This document shows, piece after piece, positions 1-9,255 of a stretch of DNA of 25,807 nt. The notes beneath the pieces are model-generated. The model made no database searches and was not told where the DNA came from. It worked only from the letters and a program-made list of their open reading frames with translations. Source of the stretch: an uncultured Opitutia bacterium (GTDB lineage: Bacteria > Verrucomicrobiota > Verrucomicrobiia > Opitutales > UBA953); the NCBI GenBank assembly GCA_903882335.1, contig CAIRWP010000127.1, positions 1 to 25,807 of the forward strand. The letters are read 5' to 3'. Position 1 is the first letter of the stretch; each line of letters starts with the position of its first letter. The position numbers were made by a program, and so were the translations under genes.

Positions 1-1
1 C

Positions 2-2149
2 GCCGCGATCCTGCTGGTGATCAGCCATAACTGGGCGGAGTTTTCCCGCGGTAGCCAGCTGACCACGGTCTTCCTGGCCCTGCTCATCATCCAAGGCGCG
101 GGACTCTGGTGCTTCCATACGGGTCGGGAACGCGGCGCGACAATCGGCCACCTCCTCGGCTGCATCATGTACGGGGCGGGCATCGCGCTCATCGGCCAGA
201 TCTACCACCTCGATGCGCACGCCCCCGACGCCGTGCTCGCTTGGTGCCTCTTCACGATTCCCTTCGCCGTGATCCTCGACGCCACGGTACTGCACCTGCT
301 GACGATCGCCCTCGCGGGCAGCTGGGTGCTCATGGAGTCGGACAGCGGGTGGTGGTATCGCCAGCACCGGCTCCATCACGGGGAACGTCTGGCCTTCCTG
401 CTGCTCCTGCTCCCGAGCGCGCTGGCGGCGTATCGCCGGTCCCGTCCGGCCCTCACCGGGGCGCTGGCTTGGTCCTTCCTCTTCCTCTGGGGCCTGTTCG
501 GCGGGCGCATCCCGGTGCACATCTTCGCCCTGCCGCTGGTACTCGCCGCGCTCCACCCGACGGGCGACCCGCGCGGCCGGGGCTTCCGTTTCATCGGCGC
601 GGGCAGCGTGGCCTTCATCACTCTAGCGCTCGGCAGCCTGCACGCCAGCATGCCTCGGGAGTTCGGCGAGTCCTTCCTGCACCACGACCACGTCTACACC
701 ATGGCGACCGCCGCGCTCGCGGGTTGGGCCATCCACCGCGCCCGCGCCCGCCAGGACAGCCATGCGGCGTGGATGGGCCTCATCGCCCTGCTGACGCTTG
801 CGCTCGGCTTCCTCGGCGCTCTTGACTCGCGCGGCTTCCGGGAACGGGAGTCCGTCTGGGTGCTGGTCACCGCCATCGCCAACGTCACGACCCTCCTGCT
901 GGCCGTCGCCCTGATCCGCCAAGGGCTCGCCGAGAGCCGGCTGCGCCCTTACGTCTACGGCGCCCTCGTCTTCCTGACGTGGCTCTTCTGGCGCTACGCC
1001 GACATCGAGAAGGAGCTGGGCTACCTCGGCGTGGCGATGATTTTCCTGCTCCTAGGTTCCGTGCTCTTCGTCCTCGCCAAGATCTGGCGCCAGCCACGCG
1101 AACCCGCCCTCGTCGAGGCGATGCCCGAATTCCGTCCCGCCTGGCTCGAGACGCGGATCGCCGCCTTGCTTCCGTACCGCCGCCCGCTGCTCGCCGGGGC
1201 GATCGCCCTGCAGGTCGCGGTGCTGGGCTGGATGGTCTACGACCACAGCCGCCCGCTGGCCAGCGGCGAACGGCATCTCCTGCTTTGCGAACCGGTCGAC
1301 CCTCGCAGCCTCCTACGCGGCGACTACGTGATCCTGAGCTACGGTTTCCAGCGGCTGTCCAAGGAGCAGCAGGAAGCCTTGTCCAAGGAATGGGAACAAG
1401 CGCACCCGGGGCTCGCGAACGAGCCTTCGGCCTCCTACCAAAGCATCCCGGACGACACCCTTGTCTACATACCCTTGAGCCGACCCGCCCAAGGGGTCTC
1501 CACCTTTGGCGAACCTACCCTAAAGAAGCCCGCCAACGGAGCGTTCCTGCTCGCCCGCAAAGGCAGCGGCAACTGGGGCCGGGGTGAGCTCCGCGCCGGT
1601 ATCGAGTCCTACTACGTCGAGGAAGGCACCGGCCTGAAATGGGAGAAGCTCCGCAACCAAAGCCGTCTGCTGGCGGAAATCGCCGTGTTGCCGAACGGGC
1701 GGGCCGGGCTCGTCGGCCTGCAGGAAGCCACCCGCGAGATCGGCGTGGCCGTGCCCTACCGCCGACTGGAGAACCACTTCTACCAAGGGAAGAATCAGGG
1801 CTACCTCCGGGCCGACCTGGTGACGAACCGGGAGGCCTTCGAGAAAGCCTTCCACCCCGCGCCGCTCAATGGCCGCAACGCCGTCCCGCCCGACTTCACC
1901 CAGGATTGCCTCCTCTCCGTCGTGGATCAGGAGACCGACCGCCAGACGACGATCGCCATCGTCTCCGTCGAGCGGCTGGGCACCGAGCTCATCGTCACCT
2001 TCAAGGTGACCCGCGGCGAGAAGCAGACCTTCACGACGATTCCCCAGGAAAGTATCATCGTGAGCAAAGAAGGCCTGCGTAACATCACGATTCGGGAAGA
2101 AGGCGGCGCCAACCGGATGGTCCCGCGCCGCTTGACCCTCCCGCGCTGA
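2..2149 (+). CDS. DUF2157/DUF4401-GDYXXLXY membrane protein with PrcB-like tail (5' partial)
   Basis: Seen: the reading frame is open to the window edge, and codons before the first GTG (position 17) encode more of a hydrophobic segment, so the true start lies upstream. The first ~350 residues (counted from the GTG at 17) are a run of membrane helices of DUF2157/DUF4401 type, with the AGIALIGQIYHLDA block. A last helix near residue 400 leads into an extracytoplasmic region with the GDYXXLXY signature (GDYVILSY, residues 435-442) and the following ESYYVEEGTG block. From about residue 585 to the end the pattern (YLRADLVTNREAFEKAF, then PPDF and beta strands) resembles the PrcB C-terminal domain. 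These modules are often separate neighbouring genes; here they appear as one chain. Biochemical function is unknown for the family; an envelope role is inferred. Domain calls are firm for GDYXXLXY, moderate for DUF2157, tentative for PrcB. Confidence 0.85.
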   Translation, partial: AAILLVISHNWAEFSRGSQLTTVFLALLIIQGAGLWCFHTGRERGATIGHLLGCIMYGAGIALIGQIYHLDAHAPDAVLAWCLFTIPFAVILDATVLHLLTIALAGSWVLMESDSGWWYRQHRLHHGERLAFLLLLLPSALAAYRRSRPALTGALAWSFLFLWGLFGGRIPVHIFALPLVLAALHPTGDPRGRGFRFIGAGSVAFITLALGSLHASMPREFGESFLHHDHVYTMATAALAGWAIHRARARQDSHAAWMGLIALLTLALGFLGALDSRGFRERESVWVLVTAIANVTTLLLAVALIRQGLAESRLRPYVYGALVFLTWLFWRYADIEKELGYLGVAMIFLLLGSVLFVLAKIWRQPREPALVEAMPEFRPAWLETRIAALLPYRRPLLAGAIALQVAVLGWMVYDHSRPLASGERHLLLCEPVDPRSLLRGDYVILSYGFQRLSKEQQEALSKEWEQAHPGLANEPSASYQSIPDDTLVYIPLSRPAQGVSTFGEPTLKKPANGAFLLARKGSGNWGRGELRAGIESYYVEEGTGLKWEKLRNQSRLLAEIAVLPNGRAGLVGLQEATREIGVAVPYRRLENHFYQGKNQGYLRADLVTNREAFEKAFHPAPLNGRNAVPPDFTQDCLLSVVDQETDRQTTIAIVSVERLGTELIVTFKVTRGEKQTFTTIPQESIIVSKEGLRNITIREEGGANRMVPRRLTLPR

Positions 2150-2172
2150 ACCGATCGGGACGGGCGAAAGCA

Positions 2173-2204
2173 AAAGGGGCGGTCCCACGCGGGACCGCCC
2201 CTTT
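2173..2204. terminator. Bidirectional rho-independent terminator between convergent genes
   Basis: A perfect 14-bp stem (2173-2186 with 2191-2204) closes a 4-nt ACGC loop. On the + strand it ends in CTTTCTTTTTCC; on the - strand the 3' side ends in TTTTGC. It sits between the stop of the + gene (2149) and the stop of the - gene (2224), so it can serve both. Confidence 0.9.
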
Positions 2205-2223
2205 CTTTTTCCAACCGCGCGCC

Positions 2224-5200
2224 TTACTTCGCGGGGACGAGGTCCGCCTCGGTCAGCGGGGGCTTGCCAACCTCGCCGCGCAGCGCCTTGACCTGGGCCG
2301 GCGTCACCGGCGAGGCGGCGTTGCCGAAGCTGTTGCGCACATAGGTCAGCACGGCCGCGATCTGCTCGTCGGTCTGGTAGGCCTGGGCGGGCATCGGGCC
2401 GGGCAGCTTGTATTCCTTGCCGGAGACGGTGAGCGGTCCCTGCAGGCCGCGGAGCTGGATGCGGATGAGGTTCTCGACCGGACCGTTGACCCAGTTCGAC
2501 TTCGCCAGCGGGGGCGCGATGACGGTGCCTTCGGCGTTCGGGCCGTGGCAGGCCGAGCACAACGCGAACTGCTGCTTGCCCAGCGCCATGACGGCCGCGT
2601 CGACGCCGGCGGCGTGAACCACAGGCTTGATCGTGGCGATATCGAGCGGCTTAGGCTCGGGGGCCTTGGTCACGGCTGCGCCCTTCTCGAGGGTCGCGAG
2701 CCAAGCGACGAGGTCGCGGACCTCGCCGAGGGAAAGCACGCCGTCCAGGGCGGGCATGCCGGACACCGGCGCGGTCATGCCCTTGATATCCTTGCGGGCC
2801 ACGCGCCAGCGGTTGCCGGCGACGTCGACATCCACGAAGTCGGGTTTCTCCTGCAGGAGCGTGCCGGTGAGGGCGCCGCCGTTGGCGAGGTCGAGATTCA
2901 CGCTGCCGTAACCCGAGACCACGACGGCGGAGGACTGCACGACGGATTCGAGGAGGTAACGACGGTCGCCGCGCTTGGCGATGCCCGCGAGGTTGGGGCC
3001 CGCTTCTCCGCCGGCGGCATGCGAGTCGGTCGAGGCGCGGTGGCAGCGCAGGCACTGACCGGCGGGTAGGGCTTGGAAGAGCGCAAAGCCGTTGGCGGCG
3101 TCACCGCCTTCGAGGGCGGGCATCCACTTGGCTAGGGGATTGGCCGGGTCGGCCAAGGCTCCCTGCAGCTGGGTCAGCGCCTGCTTGACGGCGCCCTCCG
3201 GGCGAGCCGCGGCGGCCTCCAGCAACTCGATCGCGGCGGGCGAGACGCCCTTACCGGCGCCGAGGGCGGCGAGCTGTTCGACGAACAAGGCCTCGACTCC
3301 CGGAGCCTGCAGCTTGGCGAGGGCCTTCCAGGCGCCCTGGCGACGGGCCGGCGAGCCCGTCTGGGCGGCCTTGGAGAGTTCGATGAGCCCCTGGGCGGGG
3401 TTGCGCTGGGCGAGTTCGCCGAGCGCGACCATGGCGACCTCGTCCTTGGCGTCCTTCGCGTACTTGTCGGCGAGTTCGCCGGCGTTGGCGGGCTTACGCG
3501 CGAGCAGCATCGCCAGCGCCTTGGCGCGGGCGGAACCGCTGAGTTTGGTGTTCACCGTCAAGGCGGTGAGGGTCTCGGCGGGCAGCGACGCCACATCGAG
3601 CTGGAAGAGCGTCACCAGTTCCAGGGCGGCCTTCAAGGTGTCGGAGCTGCCCTGGAGGAGTTTCGGCAACGCGGCCGTCAGGCTGGCGCGGACTTCCTTC
3701 GGGTCGCGCGGAGGCAGCGGGTTCCAGTGGGCGGTCGACTGGTCGATCGGATACGGGTTGGCCCACTGGGCGAGCAGGCGCAGGGCCTCGCCGCGGACTT
3801 CCTCCGGCAGTTTCTCGTCGATGGCGACGCCGACCACGCGGGCGGCGTTCGCTTCGCCACCGAGGCGGAAGGCGCTGTGCACGAGGCGGCGCAGCATGAA
3901 GGGCGTCCAAGCGCGACGATCGCGGGTATCGAGGAGCGCGGCGACGGCCGGGCGACCGGCCTCGAGGGCGAGGTCATGGACGGCGCGGATGGCCTCGTCG
4001 GCCACGACCGGGGAGGCGTCGTTCACGAAACGCGACGCGGACGGATCGAGGCGACGGCGCAGCGCGATGACGGCCGCGAGACGTACCGAAGCGTGGGCAT
4101 CCTGCGCCACCGCGTCGAAGGCGGCGGTGGTGCGGCACATCCGGTCGAGGGCGTAGGAACCCGCATGGCGTAGCACCGGATCGGCGTCGGCGTTCTCCCG
4201 GAGCATCGTCAACACCTCGGGCAGGTGCTTATCCGCGCCGAGGCGGGCAGCGGCCAGGGCGGCGAAGGAGCGCACGCGCGGGGACGGGTCGAGGATGAGC
4301 TTGCCGAGCGAGAGTTCGTTCCCGTTCAGCGGGGACTCCGAAAGCGCGCGGGCGGTCTGGGCGCGGACCTCGGCGTCGGCATGGGCGAGCAGCGGCACGA
4401 GACGGTTCGCGGCGGCGACGCGGGCGGCGAGCGGTGCGACCGGGGTGGGCTTGCCATTGAAAGCTTCGCTCGGGGCGATCGCGGCGCCGCGGCGGGCGAG
4501 GATGCCGAGACCCCAGATGCCGTGGACGCGTTCGAGCGGGTTGGCCGACTTCGTGGCGGCCTCGAAACGTTCGGCGGCGTCAGGGCGGCGGGTGAGCTCG
4601 ATCTGGGCGCGCAGGCGGACGCGCTGGTCGGCGTGCGCGAGCAGCGACGCGAGCTCGGCGGAACCGCGCTGAGCAAAACCTTCCTTCATCAAGGTGGCCA
4701 CGGTGGCGGCCGCCTCGGGCCTCCAGACCTTGTCGGCCGAAAGCGTGATGATGCGGCCGGCGTCGTGCGACTCCCAGCCCGTGATGAAGTCGGACACCAC
4801 CAGACGACCCTTCCAGTCGTATTCGACGTCGGTGGCGGCGACGCCCCAGATCAGCTGGTGCGACTCCACCATCTTCATACCCGCACCGGCGGGCTCGAGT
4901 TGGAAGGACCAGATACCGGAACCGCCGGCGGAGCCGCGGTAATCGCAGATGTGGAAGTGCTTGGCCTCGGCCTCGAGGTAACCCGCGCCGGGGTGGTAGG
5001 TGAGGCCCGACGGACCGGAGGAGATGTAGGCGGACGGCGGGATGATGAAGGCCGGCTGGACGGGATTCTGGAGTTCCCAGACCTTCTCGGTCATCCAGCG
5101 GGAGGGCGGGCGCTGCTCCAGGCCGATCGAGCGGTGGAACGTGTGCATGGCCTGGTGCTCCATCTCCCAGCCGGAATCCGCGCCCTCGACGACGTAGACG

Positions 5201-6552
5201 ACGCGCGCCTGGTCGCCTTGGTCGGAGTTATTGTCGACCGAGATGCCGTTGCCGAACTCGTCGAAGGCGATCTCCTTCGGGTTACGCAGGCCGAAGTGCA
5301 CGACCTCGAAGTCCGAGCCGTCCGGCTCGAAGCGGAACACGGCGCCCCGGTTGCGGGAGTCGTACTTCTTGCCTTCCTTCGTGGTGAAATTGAAACCGCG
5401 ATCGCCGATCGTGCCCCAGACGCGGCCGTCGTACCCGATGGCGAAGCCGTTCATGTCGTGGCCGGAGAGCGAGATGCGCACGCCGAAGCCGTCCTGTAGC
5501 ACCTTGCGCTGCCCTTCGACGCCGTCCTGCTTGGGGTCCTGCAACATCCAGATGCGCGGGATACAGGCGAAGTAGACGTTATCGTCCCACGCCATGACCC
5601 CGGCGCCGGTGCCATCGAGCACGTCGTTGAACGTCTCGTCGAAGATCCGGGACTTCGCGAAGACGCCGTCGAGCTGCTCGTCGGTGAGGAAACGGATCTT
5701 CTCCGACTTCGCCGTCATCCACGCGTGGGAGCGCTTGGCTTCCCACTTCTTGTGCAGGGCGAGGCGGTCGGCGGTCGTCGCCGCGGCGAGGTCGTCGTGG
5801 TACCAGTAGAGGTGGTTGCGGTCGTCCTCGACGCCGAAGCGGAAGCGGTGGGACTCGGCGACGTACAGGCTGCCGTCGTTACCGAAGGCGATGGCCGTCG
5901 GCGAGGTGACGCCGGTCGCCTTATGACCGCCGGTTTCCTTGAGCGTCGCGCCGGGCTGCAGGGCGGCCGTACCTTCGCCGGGCACGCGCACGAGGTTGCT
6001 GGCGGCCTTGGGCTTGGGCCGGCCACCGGTCGCGAACTTCACGTCCTTGGTCGAGGAGAACACGAAATGGTCCGCCGCGATGAACCCCCAGGACCCGACC
6101 TCGCTGTCGACGAGGCGGAGCACGCCTTTCTTACCCTTGAACTCCGCGATGTCCCAGACGACCTCGGCGAGCATCAGACCGTTTTTGCCGACGGCCTCGC
6201 GCACGACCTTGCCGTCGACAAGGAGCTGCACGGCCGTCTTGCCGGGGTGATTGCCACCAGCCACGAGGAAACCCAGGAAGGAGTGGGTCAGGACGATCTC
6301 CGGGGAGGTCAGGGTGCCGGTCGCCGCGTCGCCGCGATGACCGGAGCAGACGAGCGAGTTCCCGCCGTAGTTGCGGAACTCCCCGTTCACGCCGTCGCAT
6401 CGGCCCGTGACCGGGGCGAGCCCGAAGCCCGTGCCCGTCGTCTGCCAGCTATCGAAGCCATCGCCCTCGAAGGTCTGGATGACCTTGACGTCGGCCGAGA
6501 GCACCGCGGCGCCCAGGCAGAGGGTGAACGGAATAAGCAGGGAAGACTTCAT
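2224..6552 (-). CDS. PVC-type secreted multidomain cytochrome: beta-sandwich, propeller, HEAT repeats, two c-type hemes
   Basis: 1442 residues. A Sec signal peptide (residues 1-20, ending VLSA) is followed by a beta-sandwich of levanase/GH32-C type (about 24-170), a PVC-type membrane-bound-dehydrogenase propeller (about 190-620), alpha-helical HEAT-like repeats (about 625-1120), a PVC heme domain with CLRCH at 1167-1171, and a second class I cytochrome c with CSACH at 1332-1336. Candidate axial methionines are visible in SGMPALDG and PGPMPAQAY. Known for the family: large numbers of paralogs in Planctomycetes and Verrucomicrobia, periplasmic, thought to take part in oxidation of sugars or similar compounds, with no firm substrate. 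Inferred: the second cytochrome passes electrons onward. The start is fixed by the signal peptide. It lies 74 nt after the methyltransferase gene on the same strand. Confidence 0.93.
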   Translation of the reverse strand: MKSSLLIPFTLCLGAAVLSADVKVIQTFEGDGFDSWQTTGTGFGLAPVTGRCDGVNGEFRNYGGNSLVCSGHRGDAATGTLTSPEIVLTHSFLGFLVAGGNHPGKTAVQLLVDGKVVREAVGKNGLMLAEVVWDIAEFKGKKGVLRLVDSEVGSWGFIAADHFVFSSTKDVKFATGGRPKPKAASNLVRVPGEGTAALQPGATLKETGGHKATGVTSPTAIAFGNDGSLYVAESHRFRFGVEDDRNHLYWYHDDLAAATTADRLALHKKWEAKRSHAWMTAKSEKIRFLTDEQLDGVFAKSRIFDETFNDVLDGTGAGVMAWDDNVYFACIPRIWMLQDPKQDGVEGQRKVLQDGFGVRISLSGHDMNGFAIGYDGRVWGTIGDRGFNFTTKEGKKYDSRNRGAVFRFEPDGSDFEVVHFGLRNPKEIAFDEFGNGISVDNNSDQGDQARVVYVVEGADSGWEMEHQAMHTFHRSIGLEQRPPSRWMTEKVWELQNPVQPAFIIPPSAYISSGPSGLTYHPGAGYLEAEAKHFHICDYRGSAGGSGIWSFQLEPAGAGMKMVESHQLIWGVAATDVEYDWKGRLVVSDFITGWESHDAGRIITLSADKVWRPEAAATVATLMKEGFAQRGSAELASLLAHADQRVRLRAQIELTRRPDAAERFEAATKSANPLERVHGIWGLGILARRGAAIAPSEAFNGKPTPVAPLAARVAAANRLVPLLAHADAEVRAQTARALSESPLNGNELSLGKLILDPSPRVRSFAALAAARLGADKHLPEVLTMLRENADADPVLRHAGSYALDRMCRTTAAFDAVAQDAHASVRLAAVIALRRRLDPSASRFVNDASPVVADEAIRAVHDLALEAGRPAVAALLDTRDRRAWTPFMLRRLVHSAFRLGGEANAARVVGVAIDEKLPEEVRGEALRLLAQWANPYPIDQSTAHWNPLPPRDPKEVRASLTAALPKLLQGSSDTLKAALELVTLFQLDVASLPAETLTALTVNTKLSGSARAKALAMLLARKPANAGELADKYAKDAKDEVAMVALGELAQRNPAQGLIELSKAAQTGSPARRQGAWKALAKLQAPGVEALFVEQLAALGAGKGVSPAAIELLEAAAARPEGAVKQALTQLQGALADPANPLAKWMPALEGGDAANGFALFQALPAGQCLRCHRASTDSHAAGGEAGPNLAGIAKRGDRRYLLESVVQSSAVVVSGYGSVNLDLANGGALTGTLLQEKPDFVDVDVAGNRWRVARKDIKGMTAPVSGMPALDGVLSLGEVRDLVAWLATLEKGAAVTKAPEPKPLDIATIKPVVHAAGVDAAVMALGKQQFALCSACHGPNAEGTVIAPPLAKSNWVNGPVENLIRIQLRGLQGPLTVSGKEYKLPGPMPAQAYQTDEQIAAVLTYVRNSFGNAASPVTPAQVKALRGEVGKPPLTEADLVPAK

Positions 6553-6570
6553 GGCTTAAATGAGGGGTAC

Positions 6571-6600
6571 ACCTCAGAAAAGGGGTTGTTCCCCCGAGGT
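6571..6600 (-). terminator. Possible hairpin between methyltransferase and PVC cytochrome genes
   Basis: On the - strand an outer ACCTC/GAGGT stem encloses a GGGG-GAACAA-CCCC stem followed by TTTTCT. The U-tract falls inside the outer stem, so this may be a weak terminator for the methyltransferase gene or an mRNA leader hairpin for the downstream cytochrome. Evidence is the structure only. Confidence 0.3.
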
Positions 6601-6626
6601 CGAGCGTGGCTTCCGAAAACCGCCGA

Positions 6627-7601
6627 TTAAGGCCTGACGCCGTGCAAAACCTGAAACTTGGAGCCGAAATGGGCCGGGTGCGTGAGGGCCCGGAGCCGGC
6701 CGGTGGCCTCCGGGTCGCCCGACGCGGCGATCCGTTCCATCGCGCCGGCGGCATGCTTCACGAAAAAGGCTTCCTGCCGATCCAGCGCGGGGCGGAAACC
6801 GGCGGCGCGCAGCACCGGCTCGAGCCGATCCCAGAGGACGTGGCACGTGAGGTCCTGCGAACCGAGCCGCGTCAGGATGTCGCCCGACAGCTGATGGCGG
6901 TAATAGGCCCGGGCCGTACCCGCCGGGGAGGACTCCAGGCACTGCGCGACCGTCTTCCCGTAATCCAGGAAGATGACGGCACCGGTCCAGCCGCCAGCGA
7001 CGAGTTGCGCGAGCAAGCGTTCGGCTGCGAACGGGACGTCGATGATCCAGCCTTCCTCCGCCGCGGGCAAACCGGCCACGAACGCGAGCGCGGCGGGATC
7101 GGTGAACGCAGGCAGGACCTCAGGCGCGAGGGTCGCGCCGTCGACGCGCACCCCGAGCTCACGCCAGGCGCCGCCTTGGAAGATGAAACGGTCGAACGGC
7201 TGCGCATCGAACAGCTCGTTCGCGACGAGCACGGAGCGAGCCGGGAGATGGGGCGTGGCGCCGACGCGGAAGACGTGGTGCGCGGCGAATCGTCCGGCGA
7301 CGCCGGCGAAAGGGTTCTGGCCGGGCTCCGCGCCGACCTCGACCAACGCATGCGCGGCGAGGTCGCCGACGAGTTGGCCGGCGGCCGCGGCGACCAGTTC
7401 ACCGAACATGGGCCCGAGGGCGGCGGCGGTCGTGAAGTCGGTGCCGGCGGCCTTGCCCACGCGCGCGCGCTCCGCGACGTAATAGCCGAGCCCCGGGGCG
7501 TAGAGCGCGGCGGCCACGAGCCGCGAGAAGGGCACCACGCCGGCGCGGGCCTCGCGGCGAAGCAAGGCGACGAGGGCGTCGTGTCGGGCGGCGGGCTCCA
7601 C
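6627..7601 (-). CDS. SAM-dependent methyltransferase, MidA/NDUFAF7 (COG1565) family
   Basis: 324 residues, a little shorter than usual for the family. The N-terminus carries the family pattern: PFSRLVAAALYAPGLGYY (residues 24-41), then GTDFTTAAALGPMFGELV (53-70). Later come VLVANELFDAQPFDRF and FLDYGK, also family features. Eukaryotic NDUFAF7 methylates an arginine of complex I; the bacterial substrate is not known. The SAM-binding motif I, normally a glycine-rich loop after VE, reads VEVGAEPGQ (87-95) with Glu92 where a Gly is expected, so activity is uncertain. The start is a GTG; no closer ATG leaves the N-terminal motif intact. It is divergent from tsaD, with 83 nt between the starts. Confidence 0.85.
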   Translation of the reverse strand: MEPAARHDALVALLRREARAGVVPFSRLVAAALYAPGLGYYVAERARVGKAAGTDFTTAAALGPMFGELVAAAAGQLVGDLAAHALVEVGAEPGQNPFAGVAGRFAAHHVFRVGATPHLPARSVLVANELFDAQPFDRFIFQGGAWRELGVRVDGATLAPEVLPAFTDPAALAFVAGLPAAEEGWIIDVPFAAERLLAQLVAGGWTGAVIFLDYGKTVAQCLESSPAGTARAYYRHQLSGDILTRLGSQDLTCHVLWDRLEPVLRAAGFRPALDRQEAFFVKHAAGAMERIAASGDPEATGRLRALTHPAHFGSKFQVLHGVRP

Positions 7602-7684
7602 GTCAGGAGGGTTATGCGGTCTTTTCCGCTCCGCCAGACGAAACGAGGTTGAGCCGACCTCCGAATTGGGCTGACTGCAGGCGG

Positions 7685-8701
7685 ATGATCCTCGCGATCG
7701 AAAGTTCCTGCGATGAATCGGCCCTGGCGCTCTTCGACCCGGCCCGGGGGATCGTCCGCGAGCTCGTGAGCACGCAGGCGGCCGAGCACGAGAAATACGG
7801 CGGCGTCGTGCCGGAGCTGGCCAGCCGCATGCACCTTTCCGCCCTACCTTGGCTGCTGGAAGAATTCAAAGGCGACCTGCCGGCGGTCACGCGGCTCGCC
7901 GTCACCCGCGGACCCGGCCTGCTACCCTGCCTCTCGATGGGCGTCACGCTGGCCCGAGCCCTGGCCTTGGCCACCGGCCGCCCACTGGTCGGCGTCAACC
8001 ACCTGCGCGCGCACGTCCACTCGGTCTTCCTGCCTCTGCACGCGCAGGAACCCTCGGGCTTCCTGGTCGCGCGCGCGGCGTTGCTCCCGCACCTCGGCAT
8101 CGTGATCTCCGGCGGCAACACGCTGCTCGTGCGGCTCGGCGAGGACCTCTCGATCCGGGTGGTCGCCCGCACGGTCGACGACGCCGCCGGCGAGGCCTTC
8201 GACAAGGGCGCCAAGCTCCTCGGCCTGCCCTACCCGGGCGGCGCGCTCATCGAACGCCACGCCGCGCAGGGCGACGTCGCGAAGTTCGTCTTCCCGCGCG
8301 GCATCCCCGAGAAGGCCGACCTGCGCCTGAGTTTCTCCGGCTTGAAGACCGCGCTGCGCTACCAGCTCGAGAAGATGGACGACGCGCAGGTGCGCGCGGC
8401 CTTGCCCGACCTCTGCGCGGGCTACCAGCACGCCATCATCGAGCAGCTCGTCGCCAAGGTCGGCGCCGCCCTCGATCGCGGGACCTACCGTTCGGTCGGC
8501 CTTTCGGGCGGCGTCGCCAACAATCGCACGCTCCGCACCCGCCTGACGAACGCGGCTGCGCAACGGGGTCTGCCGATGTTCCTCGCGGAGCCGAAGCACT
8601 GCGGCGACAACGCGGCGATGATCGCCTTCGCCGCCTGGAGCGAGCCGGACCGGCCCAGCGACGTCGCCCCCGCTCCGTCGCTGACCGTCGATCAGGCCTG
8701 A
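7685..8701 (+). CDS. tsaD: tRNA N6-adenosine threonylcarbamoyltransferase TsaD
   Basis: 338 residues, usual length. TsaD transfers threonylcarbamoyl from threonylcarbamoyl-AMP to A37 of ANN-decoding tRNAs, working with TsaB and TsaE in bacteria. Visible: MILAIESSCDES at the N-terminus, the metal ligands H106 and H110 in NHLRAHVH, the ISGGNT nucleotide loop, GEAFDKGAKLLGLPYPGG, LSGGVANN, and CGDNAAMIA with metal ligand D308. The ATG at 7685 is chosen over an in-frame start at 7649 because the family begins directly at this M-I/x-LAIESSCDET segment. There is no good ribosome binding site. The last 10 nt overlap the end of the convergent hydrolase gene. Confidence 0.97.
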   Translation: MILAIESSCDESALALFDPARGIVRELVSTQAAEHEKYGGVVPELASRMHLSALPWLLEEFKGDLPAVTRLAVTRGPGLLPCLSMGVTLARALALATGRPLVGVNHLRAHVHSVFLPLHAQEPSGFLVARAALLPHLGIVISGGNTLLVRLGEDLSIRVVARTVDDAAGEAFDKGAKLLGLPYPGGALIERHAAQGDVAKFVFPRGIPEKADLRLSFSGLKTALRYQLEKMDDAQVRAALPDLCAGYQHAIIEQLVAKVGAALDRGTYRSVGLSGGVANNRTLRTRLTNAAAQRGLPMFLAEPKHCGDNAAMIAFAAWSEPDRPSDVAPAPSLTVDQA

Positions 8702-9255
8702 GCCTGCTTGACCAGCTCCGTGAAGGCGCGGAAACGCGGTTCGGCGGCGTCGCCCAGCAGCGCGTAGAAGACCGTCTCCACCGGCAGGACCGTCGCCCCG
8801 CCGTGCCGCAACGCGGCGAGACTGACGGCGCCATCCTCCGGCCGCCGCTCCGTGATGGCGTCGGCCAGCAATGTGACCCCGAAGTCGGCGCGCAGGGCGG
8901 CGACCGCGGTCTGGTGCACACAGACCGGCCCTTCGAGTCCCGCGATCAGCAGGTGAGTGATGCCGGCGTCCCGTAGCGCCTCGGTGAGCCCCGGAGCCCC
9001 GAAGGCGGAGAAAGCGGTCTTGCCGAACACCCGGGGGCCTTCGCCCGCCGCCAGCAACAGGTCCGGGTGGGTCGGGCCAAGCTTGGCGGGCACCTGCTCC
9101 GTGAAGAAGACCGGCAGGCCGAGGAGTCGGGCGGCGCCCACCGCCAGGCGGCAACGTCGCAGACAGGCTTCGCCCGCAGGCATCACCCGGAGGAAGCTGG
9201 GTTGGACATCGACCACGAGCAGGGCCGCGCCACCGGAGGGACTGACGCCGTTCAT
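8692..9255 (-). CDS. Isochorismatase-family cysteine hydrolase
   Basis: 187 residues, typical for a stand-alone member. The catalytic triad of the fold is readable: Asp16 (LLVVDVQPS), Lys79 (FGKTAFSAF) and Cys112 (GPVCVHQTA), and the hydrophobic strand before the Cys is intact (THLLIAGLEG). Members hydrolyse C-N or ether bonds in substrates such as nicotinamide, carbamates or isochorismate. The sequence resembles the YcaC-like unassigned group more than nicotinamidases, so no substrate is given. Probably cytosolic: no signal peptide. The 3' end overlaps tsaD tail to tail by 10 nt. Confidence 0.9.
   Translation of the reverse strand: MNGVSPSGGAALLVVDVQPSFLRVMPAGEACLRRCRLAVGAARLLGLPVFFTEQVPAKLGPTHPDLLLAAGEGPRVFGKTAFSAFGAPGLTEALRDAGITHLLIAGLEGPVCVHQTAVAALRADFGVTLLADAITERRPEDGAVSLAALRHGGATVLPVETVFYALLGDAAEPRFRAFTELVKQAQA

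Noticed and set aside
4225..5499. 424-residue + strand open frame
   Set aside because: Antisense to the PVC cytochrome gene; low-complexity Gly/Asp/Arg composition of a shadow frame.
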